64,000 nt of DNA. It comes from an uncultured Clostridia bacterium (GTDB lineage Bacteria; Bacillota; Clostridia; Lachnospirales; CAMVHY01). The stretch covers positions 29,652-93,651 of the forward strand of contig CANEHT010000004.1 of NCBI GenBank assembly GCA_947427385.1, written 5' to 3'. The notes under the pieces are model-generated. The model searched no databases. It saw only the letters and a program-made list of their open reading frames with translations, and was not told where the DNA came from. Positions 36,579 through 47,331 of the stretch are shown here, in pieces (positions within the stretch are counted from its first letter, which is position 1; each line of letters opens with the position of its first letter). The position numbers and the translations under genes are program-made.

Positions 36579-36877
36579 TGGCTAACTTACAATACTATGA
36601 CATTATTTTAAAACCTATTATTACCGAAAAAGCTATGGGAATGCTCGCCGATAAAAAATATTGCTTCTACGTACATCCTGATGCTAATAAAATTCAAATT
36701 AAAGAAGCTGTCGAAAAAATGTTCGATGGCGTTAAAGTCGCTACTGTTAATACTATGAATATCTGCGGTAAAACTAAACGCCGTGGCCGTATCGTTGGCA
36801 AAACTGCCGCTAGAAAAAAAGCTATCGTTAAATTAAAACCAGATAGCAAAGAAATTGAATTGTTCCAAGGTATGTAA
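36578..36877 (+). CDS. rplW: 50S ribosomal protein L23
   Basis: 99 residues. It sits at the exit-tunnel mouth and is the docking site for trigger factor and SRP. The core [14 protein letters not shown] and the basic loop [20 protein letters not shown] are present. SD CAGGAGGT lies inside the end of rplD and the start overlaps its stop (TAATG), so translation is coupled. Confidence 0.97.
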   Translation: MANLQYYDIILKPIITEKAMGMLADKKYCFYVHPDANKIQIKEAVEKMFDGVKVATVNTMNICGKTKRRGRIVGKTAARKKAIVKLKPDSKEIELFQGM

Positions 36878-36895
36878 TGAGAGGAGTGAAAAATT

Positions 36896-37726
36896 TTGGG
36901 GATTAAAAGATATAAACCTTATACGCCTTCACGTCGTCATATGACTGTTTCTGATTTCTCAGAAATTACGAAAAAAACTCCCGAAAAATCTTTGTGCGTA
37001 CATCTCAAAAAACATTCGGGACGTAATAATCAAGGTAAAATTACCGTACGGCACAGGGGTGGCGGTCATAAAATTAAATACCGTATAATCGATTTTAAAC
37101 GTAAAAAAGATGATATGTTCGCGGAAGTTATCGCTATCGAATACGATCCAAATCGTAGTGCAAATATCGCTCTATTAAAATATGAAGATGGTATTAAATC
37201 TTATATACTCGCACCGTTAAATCTAAAAGTCGGCGATAAATTAATGAGTGGTGAAAATGCTGAAGTTCGTATCGGAAATTCTTTACCGCTTGTTAATATT
37301 CCTGTTGGCGCCGAAATTCATAATATCGAAATGAAACCGGGTAGGGGGGGCCAATTAGTTCGTTCCGCCGGAAACGTTGCACAATTAATGGCGAAAGAAG
37401 GAAAATTCGCAACGATTAAGCTTCCATCCGGCGAAATGCGTTTGGTACCAATTATTTGTCGCGCAACTATCGGGCAAGTTGGAAATCTGGATAACGAATT
37501 GATTAATATCGGTAATGCCGGTAAAAAAAGACATATGGGAATTAGGCCAACTGTTCGTGGCGCCGTTATGAATCCAAATGACCATCCGCATGGTGGTGGT
37601 GAGGGTAAAAATCCTATTGGACGTCCGGGTCCATGTACGCCTTGGGGTAAACCCGCTCTTGGCTATAAAACTCGTAAGAAAAATAAATATTCTAATAAAT
37701 ATATTATCCATCGCAGAAAAAAATAA
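36896..37726 (+). CDS. rplB: 50S ribosomal protein L2
   Basis: 276 residues. It is essential for subunit association and peptidyl transfer. It starts [16 protein letters not shown] and ends with the conserved [20 protein letters not shown] region holding the critical His. The start is TTG (36896) with GAGAGGAGTG upstream; no ATG is suitable. Confidence 0.98.
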   Translation: MGIKRYKPYTPSRRHMTVSDFSEITKKTPEKSLCVHLKKHSGRNNQGKITVRHRGGGHKIKYRIIDFKRKKDDMFAEVIAIEYDPNRSANIALLKYEDGIKSYILAPLNLKVGDKLMSGENAEVRIGNSLPLVNIPVGAEIHNIEMKPGRGGQLVRSAGNVAQLMAKEGKFATIKLPSGEMRLVPIICRATIGQVGNLDNELINIGNAGKKRHMGIRPTVRGAVMNPNDHPHGGGEGKNPIGRPGPCTPWGKPALGYKTRKKNKYSNKYIIHRRKK

Positions 37727-37747
37727 TTTGTGAAAGGAGTTTTTTAT

Positions 37748-38032
37748 ATGAGTAGATCTTTAAAAAAAGGCCCATTCGCCGATGAACATTTATTAAAAAA
37801 AATTGATGCGCTTAATGAAAATAATAAAAAAGAAGTAATAAAAACTTGGTCGCGTCGCTCTACTATCTTCCCTTCCTTTATCGGTCATACTATCGCTGTT
37901 CATGATGGCCGTAAACATGTTCCCGTCTATATTACTGAAGATATGGTTGGTCATAAACTTGGTGAGTTTGTTTTGACTAGAGTTTGTAGGGGTCATGGTA
38001 AAAATCCTGAAAAAAAATCGAAAGTTAATTAA
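37748..38032 (+). CDS. rpsS: 30S ribosomal protein S19
   Basis: 94 residues. With S13 it binds the head of the small subunit. It starts [19 protein letters not shown] and has the [11 protein letters not shown] motif. The ATG at 37748 follows AAAGGAG; an upstream in-frame ATG (37730) would precede the SD and is rejected. Confidence 0.98.
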   Translation: MSRSLKKGPFADEHLLKKIDALNENNKKEVIKTWSRRSTIFPSFIGHTIAVHDGRKHVPVYITEDMVGHKLGEFVLTRVCRGHGKNPEKKSKVN

Positions 38033-38053
38033 TGAAAGGAGGATTGTGCAAAA

Positions 38054-38449
38054 ATGTCTAAGGGCCATAGAAGTAAATATAAAAGATTAAGAAATGAGAA
38101 TCGTGAGACACGCCCTCATGCTATCTTACGTAATGTTCGTATCTCTGATTCAAAAGCTCGTATCGTTTTGAATCATATAAAAGGTAAGCCTGCCGTTCCT
38201 GCTTTAGCTATGTTAAATTACTCACCGCGTTACGCTTCTTATGTTATTGGGAAATTATTAAAATCTGCAATGGCTAATGCTGAAAATAATATGGGACTTG
38301 ACCCTGAAAATTTATTTATCGAGGAAGCTTTTGCTAATCGTGCATCTATTATGAAACGTATCCAACCACGTGCAAAAGGTCGTGCGTATCGAATCCAAAA
38401 ACGTTTTTGCCATATTACTTTAATTTTAAATGAGAGGTTAGGAGGTTAA
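38054..38449 (+). CDS. rplV: 50S ribosomal protein L22
   Basis: 131 residues. Its long hairpin lines the exit tunnel. A basic N-terminal extension of about 20 residues ([20 protein letters not shown]) precedes the usual [16 protein letters not shown] core. The tunnel hairpin reads [27 protein letters not shown]. Confidence 0.97.
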   Translation: MSKGHRSKYKRLRNENRETRPHAILRNVRISDSKARIVLNHIKGKPAVPALAMLNYSPRYASYVIGKLLKSAMANAENNMGLDPENLFIEEAFANRASIMKRIQPRAKGRAYRIQKRFCHITLILNERLGG

Positions 38450-38451
38450 GA

Positions 38452-39129
38452 ATGGGACAAAAAGTTAATCCACATGGTCTCCGTATCGGGATTATTAAAG
38501 ATTGGGATTCAGTTTGGTTTTCTGAAAAAAATTTTAGTAAGTATCTCCTTGAAGATAATAAAATTCGTAAGTTCGTTAAGAAAAAATTATATTCATCCGG
38601 TGTTTCCAGAATCCAAATCCATCGTACTAATGATAAAATTCGTGTAACTATCTCAACGGCTAAACCCGGTATCGTTATCGGTCGTAATGGTCAAGCAATT
38701 GCTGAATTGACTCAGCAATTACAAAATTTTACCGAACAAAAAGTTTCTGTTAGTATCGATGAAATAAAACGTGCCGAACTTGATGCACAACTTTGTGCCG
38801 AAGATATTGCGAAACAACTTGAAAATCGTATAACTTTTCGCCGCGCTATGCGTCAGGTTATGAATCGCTCAATGAAAGCCGGTGTAAAAGGTATTAAAAC
38901 TTCTGTGTCCGGTCGATTAGGTGGCGCCGATATGGCTCGTACCGAACATTATCATGAAGGAACTATCCCTCTTCAAACTTTACGTGCTAATATCGATTAT
39001 GGTTTCGCTGAGGCTGATACTACTTACGGTAAAATTGGCGTAAAAGTTTGGCTGTATAAAGGTGAAGTTCTTCCTGGAAAAAATGTGAAGGGAGAGAAGA
39101 AAAAATATGTTAATGCCAAAAAGAGTTAA
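38452..39129 (+). CDS. rpsC: 30S ribosomal protein S3
   Basis: 225 residues. It is at the mRNA entry site and has helicase-assisting basic residues. The KH domain motif [12 protein letters not shown] is intact, as is the [17 protein letters not shown] motif. It starts [23 protein letters not shown] lies in the end of rplV. The last 23 bases overlap rplP. Confidence 0.98.
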   Translation: MGQKVNPHGLRIGIIKDWDSVWFSEKNFSKYLLEDNKIRKFVKKKLYSSGVSRIQIHRTNDKIRVTISTAKPGIVIGRNGQAIAELTQQLQNFTEQKVSVSIDEIKRAELDAQLCAEDIAKQLENRITFRRAMRQVMNRSMKAGVKGIKTSVSGRLGGADMARTEHYHEGTIPLQTLRANIDYGFAEADTTYGKIGVKVWLYKGEVLPGKNVKGEKKKYVNAKKS

Positions 39130-39541
39130 AAGACGTAAACAATTTAGAGGTCGTATGCGTGGTCGTGCGTATCGCGGCAATAAAATTACTTATGGCGATT
39201 TCGGAATCGTTGCTATGGAACCTTGTTGGGTTACCTCAAATCAAATTGAGGCTGCCCGTATCGCTATGACTAGATTTATTAAACGTGGCGGTAAGGTTTG
39301 GATTAAAATTTTCCCCGATAAACCTGTTACTAAAAAACCTGCCGAAGTTCGTATGGGTAGTGGTAAAGGTGCCGTTGAATATTGGGTTGCAGTCGTAAAA
39401 CCCGGACGAGTTATGTTTGAATTAAGTGGCGTAGCAGAAGATACCGCACGTGAAGCATTACGTCTTGCTATTCATAAGTTGCCACTTAAATGCAAAATAA
39501 TTTCTCGTGCCGAACAGGATGGTGATAACGTTGAAAACTAA
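39107..39541 (+). CDS. rplP: 50S ribosomal protein L16
   Basis: 144 residues. It helps place tRNA in the A and P sites. It starts [25 protein letters not shown], including the arginine region known to be hydroxylated in some bacteria (only position noted). The start is inside rpsC (23-base overlap) with AAGGGAGA as SD. Confidence 0.97.
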   Translation: MLMPKRVKRRKQFRGRMRGRAYRGNKITYGDFGIVAMEPCWVTSNQIEAARIAMTRFIKRGGKVWIKIFPDKPVTKKPAEVRMGSGKGAVEYWVAVVKPGRVMFELSGVAEDTAREALRLAIHKLPLKCKIISRAEQDGDNVEN

Positions 39542-39752
39542 AACATATTTGGATGAGCTACGTAATAAGACAACGGAAGAGTTAAAAATAGATTTAGTTT
39601 CAGCGAAAAAGGAATTATTTAATTTACGATTTCAAAATGCTACAAATCAATTAAATAATCCAGCAAGAATATCTCAAGTCAGGAAAAATATCGCACGTAT
39701 TCAAACTATTATTACTCAGAAAAATTTAAAATTAAAAAAAGGAGTTGAGTAG
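39531..39752 (+). CDS. rpmC: 50S ribosomal protein L29
   Basis: 73 residues, two-helix protein at the exit tunnel. The TTG start at 39531 gives the canonical N-terminus [18 protein letters not shown]. It overlaps rplP by 11 bases, with GGATGGTGA as weak SD. The conserved helix [12 protein letters not shown] is present. Confidence 0.95.
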   Translation: MKTKTYLDELRNKTTEELKIDLVSAKKELFNLRFQNATNQLNNPARISQVRKNIARIQTIITQKNLKLKKGVE

Positions 39753-40004
39753 ATGCGAAACCTTCGCAAAACTATTGTTGGTAACGTCGTTAGTGATAAA
39801 ATGGATAAAACTATCGTCGTCGCTATCGTTAGAAATGTTAAACATCCTATCTATAAAAAAATAATGAAACGTACGAAAAAAGTTAAGGCCCATGATGAAA
39901 ATAATCAGTGTAAAATTGGTGATACCGTAAAAATTATGGAGACACGCCCATTATCTAAACAAAAATGTTGGCGCTTGGTTTCTATTATTAAAAAAGCTGA
40001 ATAA
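39753..40004 (+). CDS. rpsQ: 30S ribosomal protein S17
   Basis: 83 residues. An early-assembling OB-fold protein that binds 16S rRNA. Conserved parts: [14 protein letters not shown] and [18 protein letters not shown]. It starts directly after the rpmC stop, with AAAAGGAG as SD. Confidence 0.97.
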   Translation: MRNLRKTIVGNVVSDKMDKTIVVAIVRNVKHPIYKKIMKRTKKVKAHDENNQCKIGDTVKIMETRPLSKQKCWRLVSIIKKAE

Positions 40005-40024
40005 CTTGGAAGGAGTGTCTACCG

Positions 40025-40393
40025 TTGATACAGCAAGAATCTAGATTAAAAGTTGCTGATAACTCCGGTGCTAAAGAATTATTATGTATCAGAGTTCTCG
40101 GTGGCTCAAAACGTAAGTGGGGTAATATCGGCGATATTATTGTTGCTACTGTTAAAGATGCTATCCCTGGCGGTGGTATCGTTAAAAAAGGTGACGTCGT
40201 TAAAGCTGTAATCGTACGTACAAGACGTGGAGTTGCGAGAAAAGATGGCTCGTATATTAGATTCGATGATAATGCAGCAGTAATAATAAAAGATGATAAA
40301 ACTCCGAGAGGTACAAGAATTTTTGGACCCGTAGCTCGTGAGCTAAGAAAAAATTTCTTACGTATAGTTTCATTAGCGCCGGAAGTTTTATAG
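40025..40393 (+). CDS. rplN: 50S ribosomal protein L14
   Basis: 122 residues, canonical length. It sits at the subunit interface (bridge B8). It starts [18 protein letters not shown] and contains [17 protein letters not shown]. The start is TTG (40025), preceded by GAAGGAGTG at good spacing. Confidence 0.98.
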   Translation: MIQQESRLKVADNSGAKELLCIRVLGGSKRKWGNIGDIIVATVKDAIPGGGIVKKGDVVKAVIVRTRRGVARKDGSYIRFDDNAAVIIKDDKTPRGTRIFGPVARELRKNFLRIVSLAPEVL

Positions 40394-40403
40394 GAGGTAT
40401 GTC

Positions 40404-40730
40404 ATGCAAAATAAAATCAAGTTAAAAAAAAATGATATGGTGAGAGTTATTACAGGTAAAGATAAGGGCCGTCAAGGTAAAATATTATTTATCGATAGAA
40501 AAAAAAATCGTGTAATAGTTGAAGGAATAAATTTCGTATCGAAACATCAAAAACCTAATAGAACTAATGCACAAGGTGGAATCGTTAAAAAAGAAGCCGC
40601 TATCCATGTCTCAAATGTTATGCTCTTACATGATGGCGAACCTACAAAAATTGGCTATAAGTTTGAAAATAAAAATGGCAAGCTCGTTAAAAAAAGATTC
40701 GCTAAAAAATCCGGTAAATTTATTGATTAA
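40404..40730 (+). CDS. rplX: 50S ribosomal protein L24
   Basis: 108 residues, KOW-fold assembly initiator. It shows [20 protein letters not shown] and [22 protein letters not shown] lies before ATG, 10 bases after rplN. Confidence 0.97.
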   Translation: MQNKIKLKKNDMVRVITGKDKGRQGKILFIDRKKNRVIVEGINFVSKHQKPNRTNAQGGIVKKEAAIHVSNVMLLHDGEPTKIGYKFENKNGKLVKKRFAKKSGKFID

Positions 40731-40750
40731 TTCGATTGGAGGTTAAGTCG

Positions 40751-41290
40751 TTGAATCGTTTACAAGTAATGTATCAGAATGAAATTATGCCGGCTATGAT
40801 AAAAAAATTCGGCTATAAAAATAATTTGGCTGTCCCGAAAATCGATAAGATTATTTTAAATATCGGTATGGGTGAAAATAAAGATATGTCCAAAGCTTTA
40901 GATAGTGCCTCAAATGATATCGCTGCTATTACCGGGCAAAAACCTGTTATTACTAAAGCGAAAAAATCTATCGCCGCTTTTAAACTTCGTACCGGTATGC
41001 CTATCGGTTGTAAAGTAACTTTACGTGGCGAAAAGATGTGGGGATTTTTCGACAGATTAATTAATATCGCATTACCTCGTGTCCGTGATTTCCATGGTGT
41101 TAATCCAAATTCGTTTGATGGACGTGGAAATTACTCACTTGGTTTGAAGGAACAATTAATTTTCCCTGAGATTCAGTACGATAAAATTGATAAGATTCGT
41201 GGAATGAATATCGTTATCGTAACTACGGCACGAAATGATGAACAGGCTAAAGAATTATTAGCACTATATGGTATGCCTTTTAAAAAATAA
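40751..41290 (+). CDS. rplE: 50S ribosomal protein L5
   Basis: 179 residues. It carries 5S rRNA into the central protuberance. The TTG start at 40751 gives the usual N-terminus ([15 protein letters not shown]) and has TTGGAGGT upstream; the in-frame ATG at 40736 is before the SD. The conserved [19 protein letters not shown] region is present. Confidence 0.97.
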   Translation: MNRLQVMYQNEIMPAMIKKFGYKNNLAVPKIDKIILNIGMGENKDMSKALDSASNDIAAITGQKPVITKAKKSIAAFKLRTGMPIGCKVTLRGEKMWGFFDRLINIALPRVRDFHGVNPNSFDGRGNYSLGLKEQLIFPEIQYDKIDKIRGMNIVIVTTARNDEQAKELLALYGMPFKK

Positions 41291-41305
41291 TTTGGAGGAT
41301 GAGTA

Positions 41306-41491
41306 ATGGCTAAAAAATCTATGATTGCCAAACAAAAACGTACGCCTAAATTTTCTTCACGCGCTTATTCGCGTTGTAATATCTGTGGCCGGCCTCATGC
41401 TGTCCTTAGAAAATTTGGAATATGTCGTATCTGTTTTAGAAACTTGGCCTATAAGGGTCAAATACCTGGTGTGAAAAAAGCTAGTTGGTAA
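41306..41491 (+). CDS. rpsN: 30S ribosomal protein S14, zinc (type Z) form
   Basis: 61 residues. The short zinc-binding form, with two CxxC pairs (CNIC and CRIC) about 12 residues apart. This form marks many Bacillota; zinc-free long paralogues are often induced under zinc limitation. SD TTGGAGGA precedes ATG. Confidence 0.97.
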   Translation: MAKKSMIAKQKRTPKFSSRAYSRCNICGRPHAVLRKFGICRICFRNLAYKGQIPGVKKASW

Positions 41492-41511
41492 AAAAGGGAG
41501 GGTTTTCTAAT

Positions 41512-41913
41512 ATGTCAATGAGTGATCCTATTGCGGATATGCTGACAAGAATTCGTAATGCTAATGACGCCAAACATAAATATGTCGATATTCCTTCCTC
41601 TAAAATTAAAATCGCTATTGCTGATATTTTAATTAAAGAAGGTTATATAAATAATTACGAAATAATTGGCGATGATGTTAAAAAAAATATCCGTATCCAA
41701 TTAAAATACGGTGAAGAAAAAAATGAACGCGTTATAAATGGCTTGAAAAGAATCTCTAAACCCGGTCTTAGAATTTATGCCGCTTCGTCCGATATCCCTA
41801 AAGTTCTTGGCGGCCTCGGTATCGCTATCGTCTCTACCAATAAAGGTATTATTACCGATAAGGATGCACGTAAGTTTGGAATCGGTGGAGAAGTTTTAGC
41901 ATTCGTTTGGTAA
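41512..41913 (+). CDS. rpsH: 30S ribosomal protein S8
   Basis: 133 residues. Central-domain assembly protein and, in Escherichia coli, repressor of the spc operon. It starts [18 protein letters not shown] and ends [11 protein letters not shown]. The ATG at 41512 is 10 bases after GGGAGGG; an earlier in-frame start at 41485 lies inside rpsN and is rejected. Confidence 0.98.
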   Translation: MSMSDPIADMLTRIRNANDAKHKYVDIPSSKIKIAIADILIKEGYINNYEIIGDDVKKNIRIQLKYGEEKNERVINGLKRISKPGLRIYAASSDIPKVLGGLGIAIVSTNKGIITDKDARKFGIGGEVLAFVW

Positions 41914-41939
41914 AAAATAATTAAGGAGGTGCCAAATAA

Positions 41940-42479
41940 ATGTCACGTATAGGTAAAAAACCTATTGATATTCCAGCTAATGTCGAAGTAAATATTGATG
42001 CTTCAAATTTTATTCGTGTAAAAGGGCCAAAAGGTATACTTGAAAGAAAATTAGCTGATGGATTAAAAATAGAAATTGCTGATAATAAAATTACCGTTTC
42101 AAGACCAAATGATTTGAAAAAATTCCGTGCACTTCATGGCTTAACACGAACTTTAATAAATAATATGGTAATCGGTGTAACAGATGGATATTCAAAAATT
42201 TTAGAGATAAATGGTGTTGGATATAGAGCTGCGAAATCCGGTAACAAATTAACTTTAACATTAGGATATTCTCATCCGGTTATTATGATTGACCCGGATG
42301 GATTATCAACAACTGTCGAGCAAAATAAAATTACAGTAACAGGAATGGATAAAGAAAAAGTTGGGCAGTATGCTGCAGATATAAGGTCGAAGCGTCCACC
42401 TGAACCATATAAGGGAAAAGGAATTAAGTATTCAGATGAACATATCAGAAGAAAAGTCGGTAAGACCGGCAAAAAATAA
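41940..42479 (+). CDS. rplF: 50S ribosomal protein L6
   Basis: 179 residues, two tandem domains near the factor-binding centre. It starts [15 protein letters not shown] and has the C-terminal motif [27 protein letters not shown] gives strong initiation. Confidence 0.98.
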   Translation: MSRIGKKPIDIPANVEVNIDASNFIRVKGPKGILERKLADGLKIEIADNKITVSRPNDLKKFRALHGLTRTLINNMVIGVTDGYSKILEINGVGYRAAKSGNKLTLTLGYSHPVIMIDPDGLSTTVEQNKITVTGMDKEKVGQYAADIRSKRPPEPYKGKGIKYSDEHIRRKVGKTGKK

Positions 42480-42497
42480 TGAAAGGAGTTAGCGTTT

Positions 42498-42866
42498 ATG
42501 ATAAAAAAAAGAGCCCGTAATGTTGCAAGATTAAAACGTCATTTAAGAATTCGTTCATCATTATCTGGGACAGCTCAAAAACCTAGATTATGTGTCTTCC
42601 GCTCAAATAAATATATTTACGTACAAATTATTGACGACGTAGCCGGTAATACTTTAGTTGCAGCATCTACTAAAGAAAAAATTATTGCCGGTAATCTTGA
42701 GAGTACATCAAATGTTGAGGCCGCAAAATATTTAGGAACTGAGATAGCTAAACGTGCAATTGCAATCGGTATTGAATCAATAGTATTTGACCGCGGTGGC
42801 TATGCATATCATGGAAAAGTTAAAGCATTAGCTGAGGCAGCGCGCTCCGCCGGTTTAAAATTTTAA
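42498..42866 (+). CDS. rplR: 50S ribosomal protein L18
   Basis: 122 residues. It binds 5S rRNA with L5. It shows [21 protein letters not shown] and ends [28 protein letters not shown] precedes ATG. Confidence 0.97.
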   Translation: MIKKRARNVARLKRHLRIRSSLSGTAQKPRLCVFRSNKYIYVQIIDDVAGNTLVAASTKEKIIAGNLESTSNVEAAKYLGTEIAKRAIAIGIESIVFDRGGYAYHGKVKALAEAARSAGLKF

Positions 42867-42887
42867 TTGCAGGGAGGGAATTCATCT

Positions 42888-43397
42888 TTGAAAAAATTTG
42901 ATACTAATAACTCAGATTTAAAAGATAAAGTCGTTACTATTAATCGTGTTACGAAAGTTGTTAAAGGTGGTAGAAATTTCAGATTCGCTGCATTAGTTGT
43001 AGTTGGTGACGAAAATGGTCATGTCGGAGTTGGATTAGGTAAAGCATCTGAAGTTATTGAGGCTATCCGAAAAGGTAAAGAAAATGCGAAAAAAAATATG
43101 ATATTTATCGAACGTAATTCTCATGATAGTGTCTATCACGAAATTATTGGCAAGTTCGGAAGCTCAAGCGTTTTAATGAAACCGGCTGCTGAGGGTACCG
43201 GTATTATTGCCGGTGGCCCCGTACGTATTGTTATGGAGTTGGCTGGAATTAGAAATATTCGTACAAAATCTATCGGCTCCAATAATAAACGTAATGTTGT
43301 GAACGCAACAATGGAAGGTTTGAAAAATATTATGACACCTAAACATGTTGCTAAATTACGTGGAAAATCTGTGAAAGAAATTTTTGGAGGTTGTTAA
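42888..43397 (+). CDS. rpsE: 30S ribosomal protein S5
   Basis: 169 residues. It works with S4 in decoding accuracy. The RNA-binding part [21 protein letters not shown] and the loop [16 protein letters not shown] are intact. The TTG at 42888 is 9 bases after GGGAGGG; an earlier in-frame TTG at 42867 precedes the SD and is rejected. Confidence 0.97.
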   Translation: MKKFDTNNSDLKDKVVTINRVTKVVKGGRNFRFAALVVVGDENGHVGVGLGKASEVIEAIRKGKENAKKNMIFIERNSHDSVYHEIIGKFGSSSVLMKPAAEGTGIIAGGPVRIVMELAGIRNIRTKSIGSNNKRNVVNATMEGLKNIMTPKHVAKLRGKSVKEIFGGC

Positions 43398-43398
43398 A

Positions 43399-43584
43399 TT
43401 GGCTGACGAAAATTTGAAAATTACTTTAATAAAATCGAAGATTGGTGCATTACCAAAACAAAAAAAAATTTTAAAAGCACTCGGTCTCGGTAAATTAAAT
43501 AGTTTTGTCATTCAAAAAAATAATGCCGCAATGCTCGGTATGATTAACAAAGTTTCTCATATGGTAAAAGTAGATAAAATATAA
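43399..43584 (+). CDS. rpmD: 50S ribosomal protein L30
   Basis: 61 residues. It starts at TTG 43399, 1 base after the rpsE stop, with TGGAGG as SD in the end of rpsE. The pattern [28 protein letters not shown] is typical (only part is diagnostic). Confidence 0.95.
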   Translation: MADENLKITLIKSKIGALPKQKKILKALGLGKLNSFVIQKNNAAMLGMINKVSHMVKVDKI

Positions 43585-43598
43585 GGAGGCGAATTAAA

Positions 43599-44039
43599 TT
43601 GACTTTAAGCGAATTAAAACCGGCTCCAGGTTCAAAATCAAAACGTTTTCGTCGTGGTCGTGGCCATGCTTCCGGTAACGGTAAAACTGCCGGCAGAGGT
43701 CATAAAGGTCAAAATGCAAGAAGTGGTGGCGGCGTACGTTTAGGTTTTGAGGGCGGACAAATGCCTCTATATAGAAGATTACCTAAACGTGGTTTTAAAT
43801 GTATCAATTCAAAAGATATTGTCGTTATAAATCTTCGTCAGTTACAAAATTTTGAGGACGGCGCTGTTATCGATTTCGTTGCATTAAAATCAAAAGGGCT
43901 TGTTAGTAAATTACGTGACGGTATAAAAATTTTAGGTAGTGGCGACGTAAATAAAAAATTTACTGTTCGTGTTAATTATTTCAGTGAATCGGCTAAGAAA
44001 AAAATTGAAGCTGCCGGTGGCACAACTGAGGTGGTCTAG
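43599..44039 (+). CDS. rplO: 50S ribosomal protein L15
   Basis: 146 residues. Late assembly protein with a long Gly/Arg-rich N-terminal extension: [23 protein letters not shown] start at 43599 with AAGGAGG upstream. Its stop abuts the secY start. Confidence 0.97.
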   Translation: MTLSELKPAPGSKSKRFRRGRGHASGNGKTAGRGHKGQNARSGGGVRLGFEGGQMPLYRRLPKRGFKCINSKDIVVINLRQLQNFEDGAVIDFVALKSKGLVSKLRDGIKILGSGDVNKKFTVRVNYFSESAKKKIEAAGGTTEVV

Positions 44040-45287
44040 TTGTTTAAAACTTTTGCGAAAGCCTGGAAGGTAAAAGATTTACGCAAAAGATTAATTTGTG
44101 TTTTTATTGCACTTTTTATTTATCGCTTAGGTGCACATATTTATTTACCTGCTTTGAATTTGAATTTACTTTTAGCGGCAAAAAATAGTTCCGGGTTTCA
44201 GCAATCTCTTTTCTCAATTATTGCCGGCGGTGGTTATGCGTCAATTTTTGCATTAGGAATTGGTCCGTATATTACCGCATCAATTATTTTGCAATTATTA
44301 ACAGTTGCGATTCCAAAGCTTGAACAAATAAAAAAAGAAGGCGAGGAAGGCCGTAAAAAAATTGACCAATATACGCGAATTACGGCAATATTTTTGTCAA
44401 TCATGCAAGGCGCCGGTTATATTTATACGTTGAAAAATATGTTTGTTTATAGCAATTATTTTGTGTATGCGATTGCATTGATAGCTTTGGTTACCGGCTC
44501 AATGTTTGTTATGTGGCTTGGTGAATTCTTGACAGAGTTCGGTATTGGCAATGGTTCATCTTTTATTATTTTCGCTAATATTTTGTCGGGATTGCCGAGC
44601 GGCGTTATGTCTTTATATTTATATGGCAGCGGTTCAGATATTTATAATTGGATTAAAATTTGTGTGCTCGTTCTTTTGTTTGTTATCTTAATTGGATTTG
44701 TAATTTGGGTACAGGATGGCGAACGAAGAATTCCCGTACAATATTCAAGTAAAATGGCGGGACATGCTGGTTCACAAAATTCTTATATTCCAATTAAAGT
44801 TAATATTGCCGGTGTTATGTCGATAATCTTTGCAATTTCGCTTTTACAATTTCCGACGACGATTTATCAATTGGTTAAATCAGCTAAGCTTGAAAAGCTA
44901 ATAAATTTTTTGTCAATAACTAATCCGTGGGGAACGTTCATTTATGTTGTTTTGATTTTTTGCTTTACTTTTTTTTATACTTCGTTCGCAATTAATCCGA
45001 TTGAAATGGCGGAAAATATGAAAAAAAATGGCGGATTTATTCCCGGTATACGTCCGGGCAAACCAACTTCTGATTATATTCAAGTAACTGTTGACAGATT
45101 GTCATGGATAGGTGCAGTTTTTTATTCTGTAATTGCAATTATGCCTGTGATTTTTCAGTGGATTTTTGGATTTAAAGTTGGATTTGGTGGAACAACTTTG
45201 TTGATTGTTACTGGTGTTGCTTTGGAAATTATCAATCAACTTGAGTCACAGTTATTGATGCGGCACTATAAAGGTTTTTTAAGCTGA
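44040..45287 (+). CDS. secY: Protein translocase subunit SecY
   Basis: 415 residues, ten membrane helices. It forms the channel for protein export and membrane insertion. Family signatures: YRLGAHIYLPALN near the start, GIGPYITASIILQLL (lateral gate helix 2) and GERRIPVQY in the cytoplasmic loop. It starts with TTG directly at the rplO stop, so translation is coupled. It is slightly shorter than many homologues (about 430). Confidence 0.97.
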   Translation: MFKTFAKAWKVKDLRKRLICVFIALFIYRLGAHIYLPALNLNLLLAAKNSSGFQQSLFSIIAGGGYASIFALGIGPYITASIILQLLTVAIPKLEQIKKEGEEGRKKIDQYTRITAIFLSIMQGAGYIYTLKNMFVYSNYFVYAIALIALVTGSMFVMWLGEFLTEFGIGNGSSFIIFANILSGLPSGVMSLYLYGSGSDIYNWIKICVLVLLFVILIGFVIWVQDGERRIPVQYSSKMAGHAGSQNSYIPIKVNIAGVMSIIFAISLLQFPTTIYQLVKSAKLEKLINFLSITNPWGTFIYVVLIFCFTFFYTSFAINPIEMAENMKKNGGFIPGIRPGKPTSDYIQVTVDRLSWIGAVFYSVIAIMPVIFQWIFGFKVGFGGTTLLIVTGVALEIINQLESQLLMRHYKGFLS

Positions 45288-45306
45288 GTTTCGGAGTTGG
45301 CAGAAA

Positions 45307-45963
45307 ATGAATTTGATTTTTTTCGGTGCGCCAGGTGTTGGGAAAGGTACTCAAGCAAGATTGATTGCTAAAAATTTTAACCTTAAGCACATTTCAATTG
45401 GTGATTTATTACGCAAACAAGTTGCATTAAAAACTCCAATTGGTTTACAAATTAGTGATTTGATTAGTAAAGGACAACTCGTTTCTGATGAATTAGCGAC
45501 GCAGGTTTTAAAAAGTGAATTGCCAAATGAAAATTTTGCGTTGGACGGCTATCCGCGTACGCTAAATCAGGCAAAAATTCTTGACGAAATGAATTTGCAA
45601 ATTGACAAAGTTATTTATGTTGAGCTTGATGATAAATTAATTATTGAACGTATGTCCGGCAGAAAAGTTTGTCCCGCTTGCGGTGAAATGTATCATGATT
45701 TCTATTATTCGCCGCAAAAGTCAAATGTATGCGATAATTGCGGTAATAATTTGGTTGTGCGTGATGACGATAAGGTTATGACCGTACTTGAGCGCTTGAA
45801 AATCTTCCATAGTTTGGCTGAACCTATTATTGATTTCTATTCGGTAAAAAAAATTTTATTGCGCGTCAATGGCTCTTTACCTATCGCACAAATTTCTGAC
45901 TTCATTATTAATTTGTTGAAGGAGGGAAATTTTAATGCCCGTTACTATAAAAAGCAATTCTGA
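45307..45963 (+). CDS. adk: Adenylate kinase
   Basis: 218 residues, long form. It interconverts ATP, AMP and ADP. The P-loop GAPGVGKGTQ (about 7-16) and LDGYPRTLNQA are intact. The lid carries a zinc site with two CxxC pairs (CPAC and CDNC), typical of Bacillota. Its end overlaps map by 29 bases. SD CGGAG. Confidence 0.97.
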   Translation: MNLIFFGAPGVGKGTQARLIAKNFNLKHISIGDLLRKQVALKTPIGLQISDLISKGQLVSDELATQVLKSELPNENFALDGYPRTLNQAKILDEMNLQIDKVIYVELDDKLIIERMSGRKVCPACGEMYHDFYYSPQKSNVCDNCGNNLVVRDDDKVMTVLERLKIFHSLAEPIIDFYSVKKILLRVNGSLPIAQISDFIINLLKEGNFNARYYKKQF

Positions 45964-46690
45964 AATAAATAAAATGCGGTTGGCCGGCAAAGTTGTTGCT
46001 AAAACTTTTGAACATATCAGAAAAAATATTCGCCCCGCTGTTACTACTGAATATCTTGATAAATTAGCTGATGAGTTCATCAAAAGTCAAAATGCTTTAC
46101 CATCTTTTAAAAATTATCGTGGCTATCCTGCTTCAATTTGCGTATCAATCAACCAAGAAGTTATTCATGGAATCCCTAGTAAAAGAAAATTATGTGATGG
46201 CGATATCGTAAGCATTGACTTAGGTGCTATCTTAAATGGTTATCATGGTGATGCAGCTAGAACTTTTATTGTCGGTAAAACTTCACCCGAAAATGAAAAA
46301 TTAGTTGCAGTTACTCAACAAAGTTTCTTTGAAGGTATTAAATTTGCTAAGGCTGGTTGCCATCTCTTTGATATTTCTGCGGCGATTCAGGATTTTGTTG
46401 AAGCAAATGGTTTTTCAGTTGTAAAAGATTATGTTGGGCATGGAATTGGAACACAAATGCATGAAGCTCCTGAAATTCCAAATTACCGTCAAAATCGTCG
46501 TGGTATTAAGTTAGAAAGTGGGATGACACTCGCTATCGAACCTATGGTTAATATCGGTACGGATAAAATTATTTTACAAAGTGATGGCTGGACCGTTATT
46601 ACTGCTGATAATTCATATGCCGCTCATTATGAAAATACTATTTTAATAACAGATAGTGAGCCCGAAATTTTAACTGCTACTGATTTTTAA
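45935..46690 (+). CDS. map: Methionine aminopeptidase, type I
   Basis: 251 residues. It removes N-terminal Met after Def action. Metal ligands are visible: DLGAILNGYHGDAART (two Asp), GHGIGTQMHEAPEIPN (His) and AIEPMVN (Glu). SD GGAGGGA lies inside adk. Confidence 0.97.
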   Translation: MPVTIKSNSEINKMRLAGKVVAKTFEHIRKNIRPAVTTEYLDKLADEFIKSQNALPSFKNYRGYPASICVSINQEVIHGIPSKRKLCDGDIVSIDLGAILNGYHGDAARTFIVGKTSPENEKLVAVTQQSFFEGIKFAKAGCHLFDISAAIQDFVEANGFSVVKDYVGHGIGTQMHEAPEIPNYRQNRRGIKLESGMTLAIEPMVNIGTDKIILQSDGWTVITADNSYAAHYENTILITDSEPEILTATDF

Positions 46691-46712
46691 TTTTTTTAAG
46701 TGGTGATTCTTT

Positions 46713-46967
46713 TTGATTGGCAATATTGTTTTTTCTAAGTGCGGCCATGATAAAGGTAAAATCTTTGTCGTTATTAATCAAGATGATAGCTACTATTATC
46801 TTGCTGATGGCAGGTATCGTTTAATTGACAGACCTAAGAAAAAAAATTTTAAGCATGTTCAATTTACTAACTATTCTTGTTCCGAATTATTACCTCTCTT
46901 ACTTAATAATTCTTGTTCAGATTTAGATATTAGAAATTCTATTAAAAAATTTGAGGAGCGTGATTAA
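46713..46967 (+). CDS. KOW-domain (L14e-like) RNA-binding protein
   Basis: 84 residues. The KOW-type start [19 protein letters not shown] and [21 protein letters not shown] match the small L14e/YbzG-like family found between map and infA in Clostridia. It is probably ribosome-associated; its role is unknown. TTG start at 46713 with GTGGTGAT as weak SD. Confidence 0.85.
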   Translation: MIGNIVFSKCGHDKGKIFVVINQDDSYYYLADGRYRLIDRPKKKNFKHVQFTNYSCSELLPLLLNNSCSDLDIRNSIKKFEERD

Positions 46968-46969
46968 TC

Positions 46970-47188
46970 TTGTCTAAGGATGATGTTATCGAAGTTGAGG
47001 GTACTGTTATCGAAAAATTACCTAATGCTCTCTTTAAAGTCGAATTACCTAATGGCCATCTTATTATTGCCCATATCTCTGGTAAGCTACGTATTAACTT
47101 CATAAGAATTATTCCGGGTGATAAGGTTTTGGTCGAAATGTCTCCTTATGACCTCTCAAAAGGTAGAATTGTTTGGCGTGATAAATAA
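46970..47188 (+). CDS. infA: Translation initiation factor IF-1
   Basis: 72 residues, canonical OB fold. It blocks the A site during initiation. It shows [23 protein letters not shown] (partial diagnostic) and ends [16 protein letters not shown] start at 46970, 2 bases after the previous stop, SD GAGGAGCG. Confidence 0.97.
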   Translation: MSKDDVIEVEGTVIEKLPNALFKVELPNGHLIIAHISGKLRINFIRIIPGDKVLVEMSPYDLSKGRIVWRDK

Positions 47189-47206
47189 AAGGATGGTGAC
47201 TATCTT

Positions 47207-47320
47207 ATGCATGTAAGTGCTTCTGTTAAGCCTAGATGTGAGAAATGTAAAATCGTAAAACGTAAGGGCCGTGTTTATGTTATCTGCTCTAATCCTAAGC
47301 ATAAACAACGTCAAGGTTAA
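47207..47320 (+). CDS. rpmJ: 50S ribosomal protein L36
   Basis: 37 residues. Zinc-ribbon form with CEKC at residues 11-14, a Cys at about 27 and His at about 32. It reads [15 protein letters not shown] at the start and ends NPKHKQRQG. The usual residue 2 Lys is His here. SD AAAGGATGGTG. Confidence 0.96.
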   Translation: MHVSASVKPRCEKCKIVKRKGRVYVICSNPKHKQRQG

Positions 47321-47331
47321 GGAGGTGTATT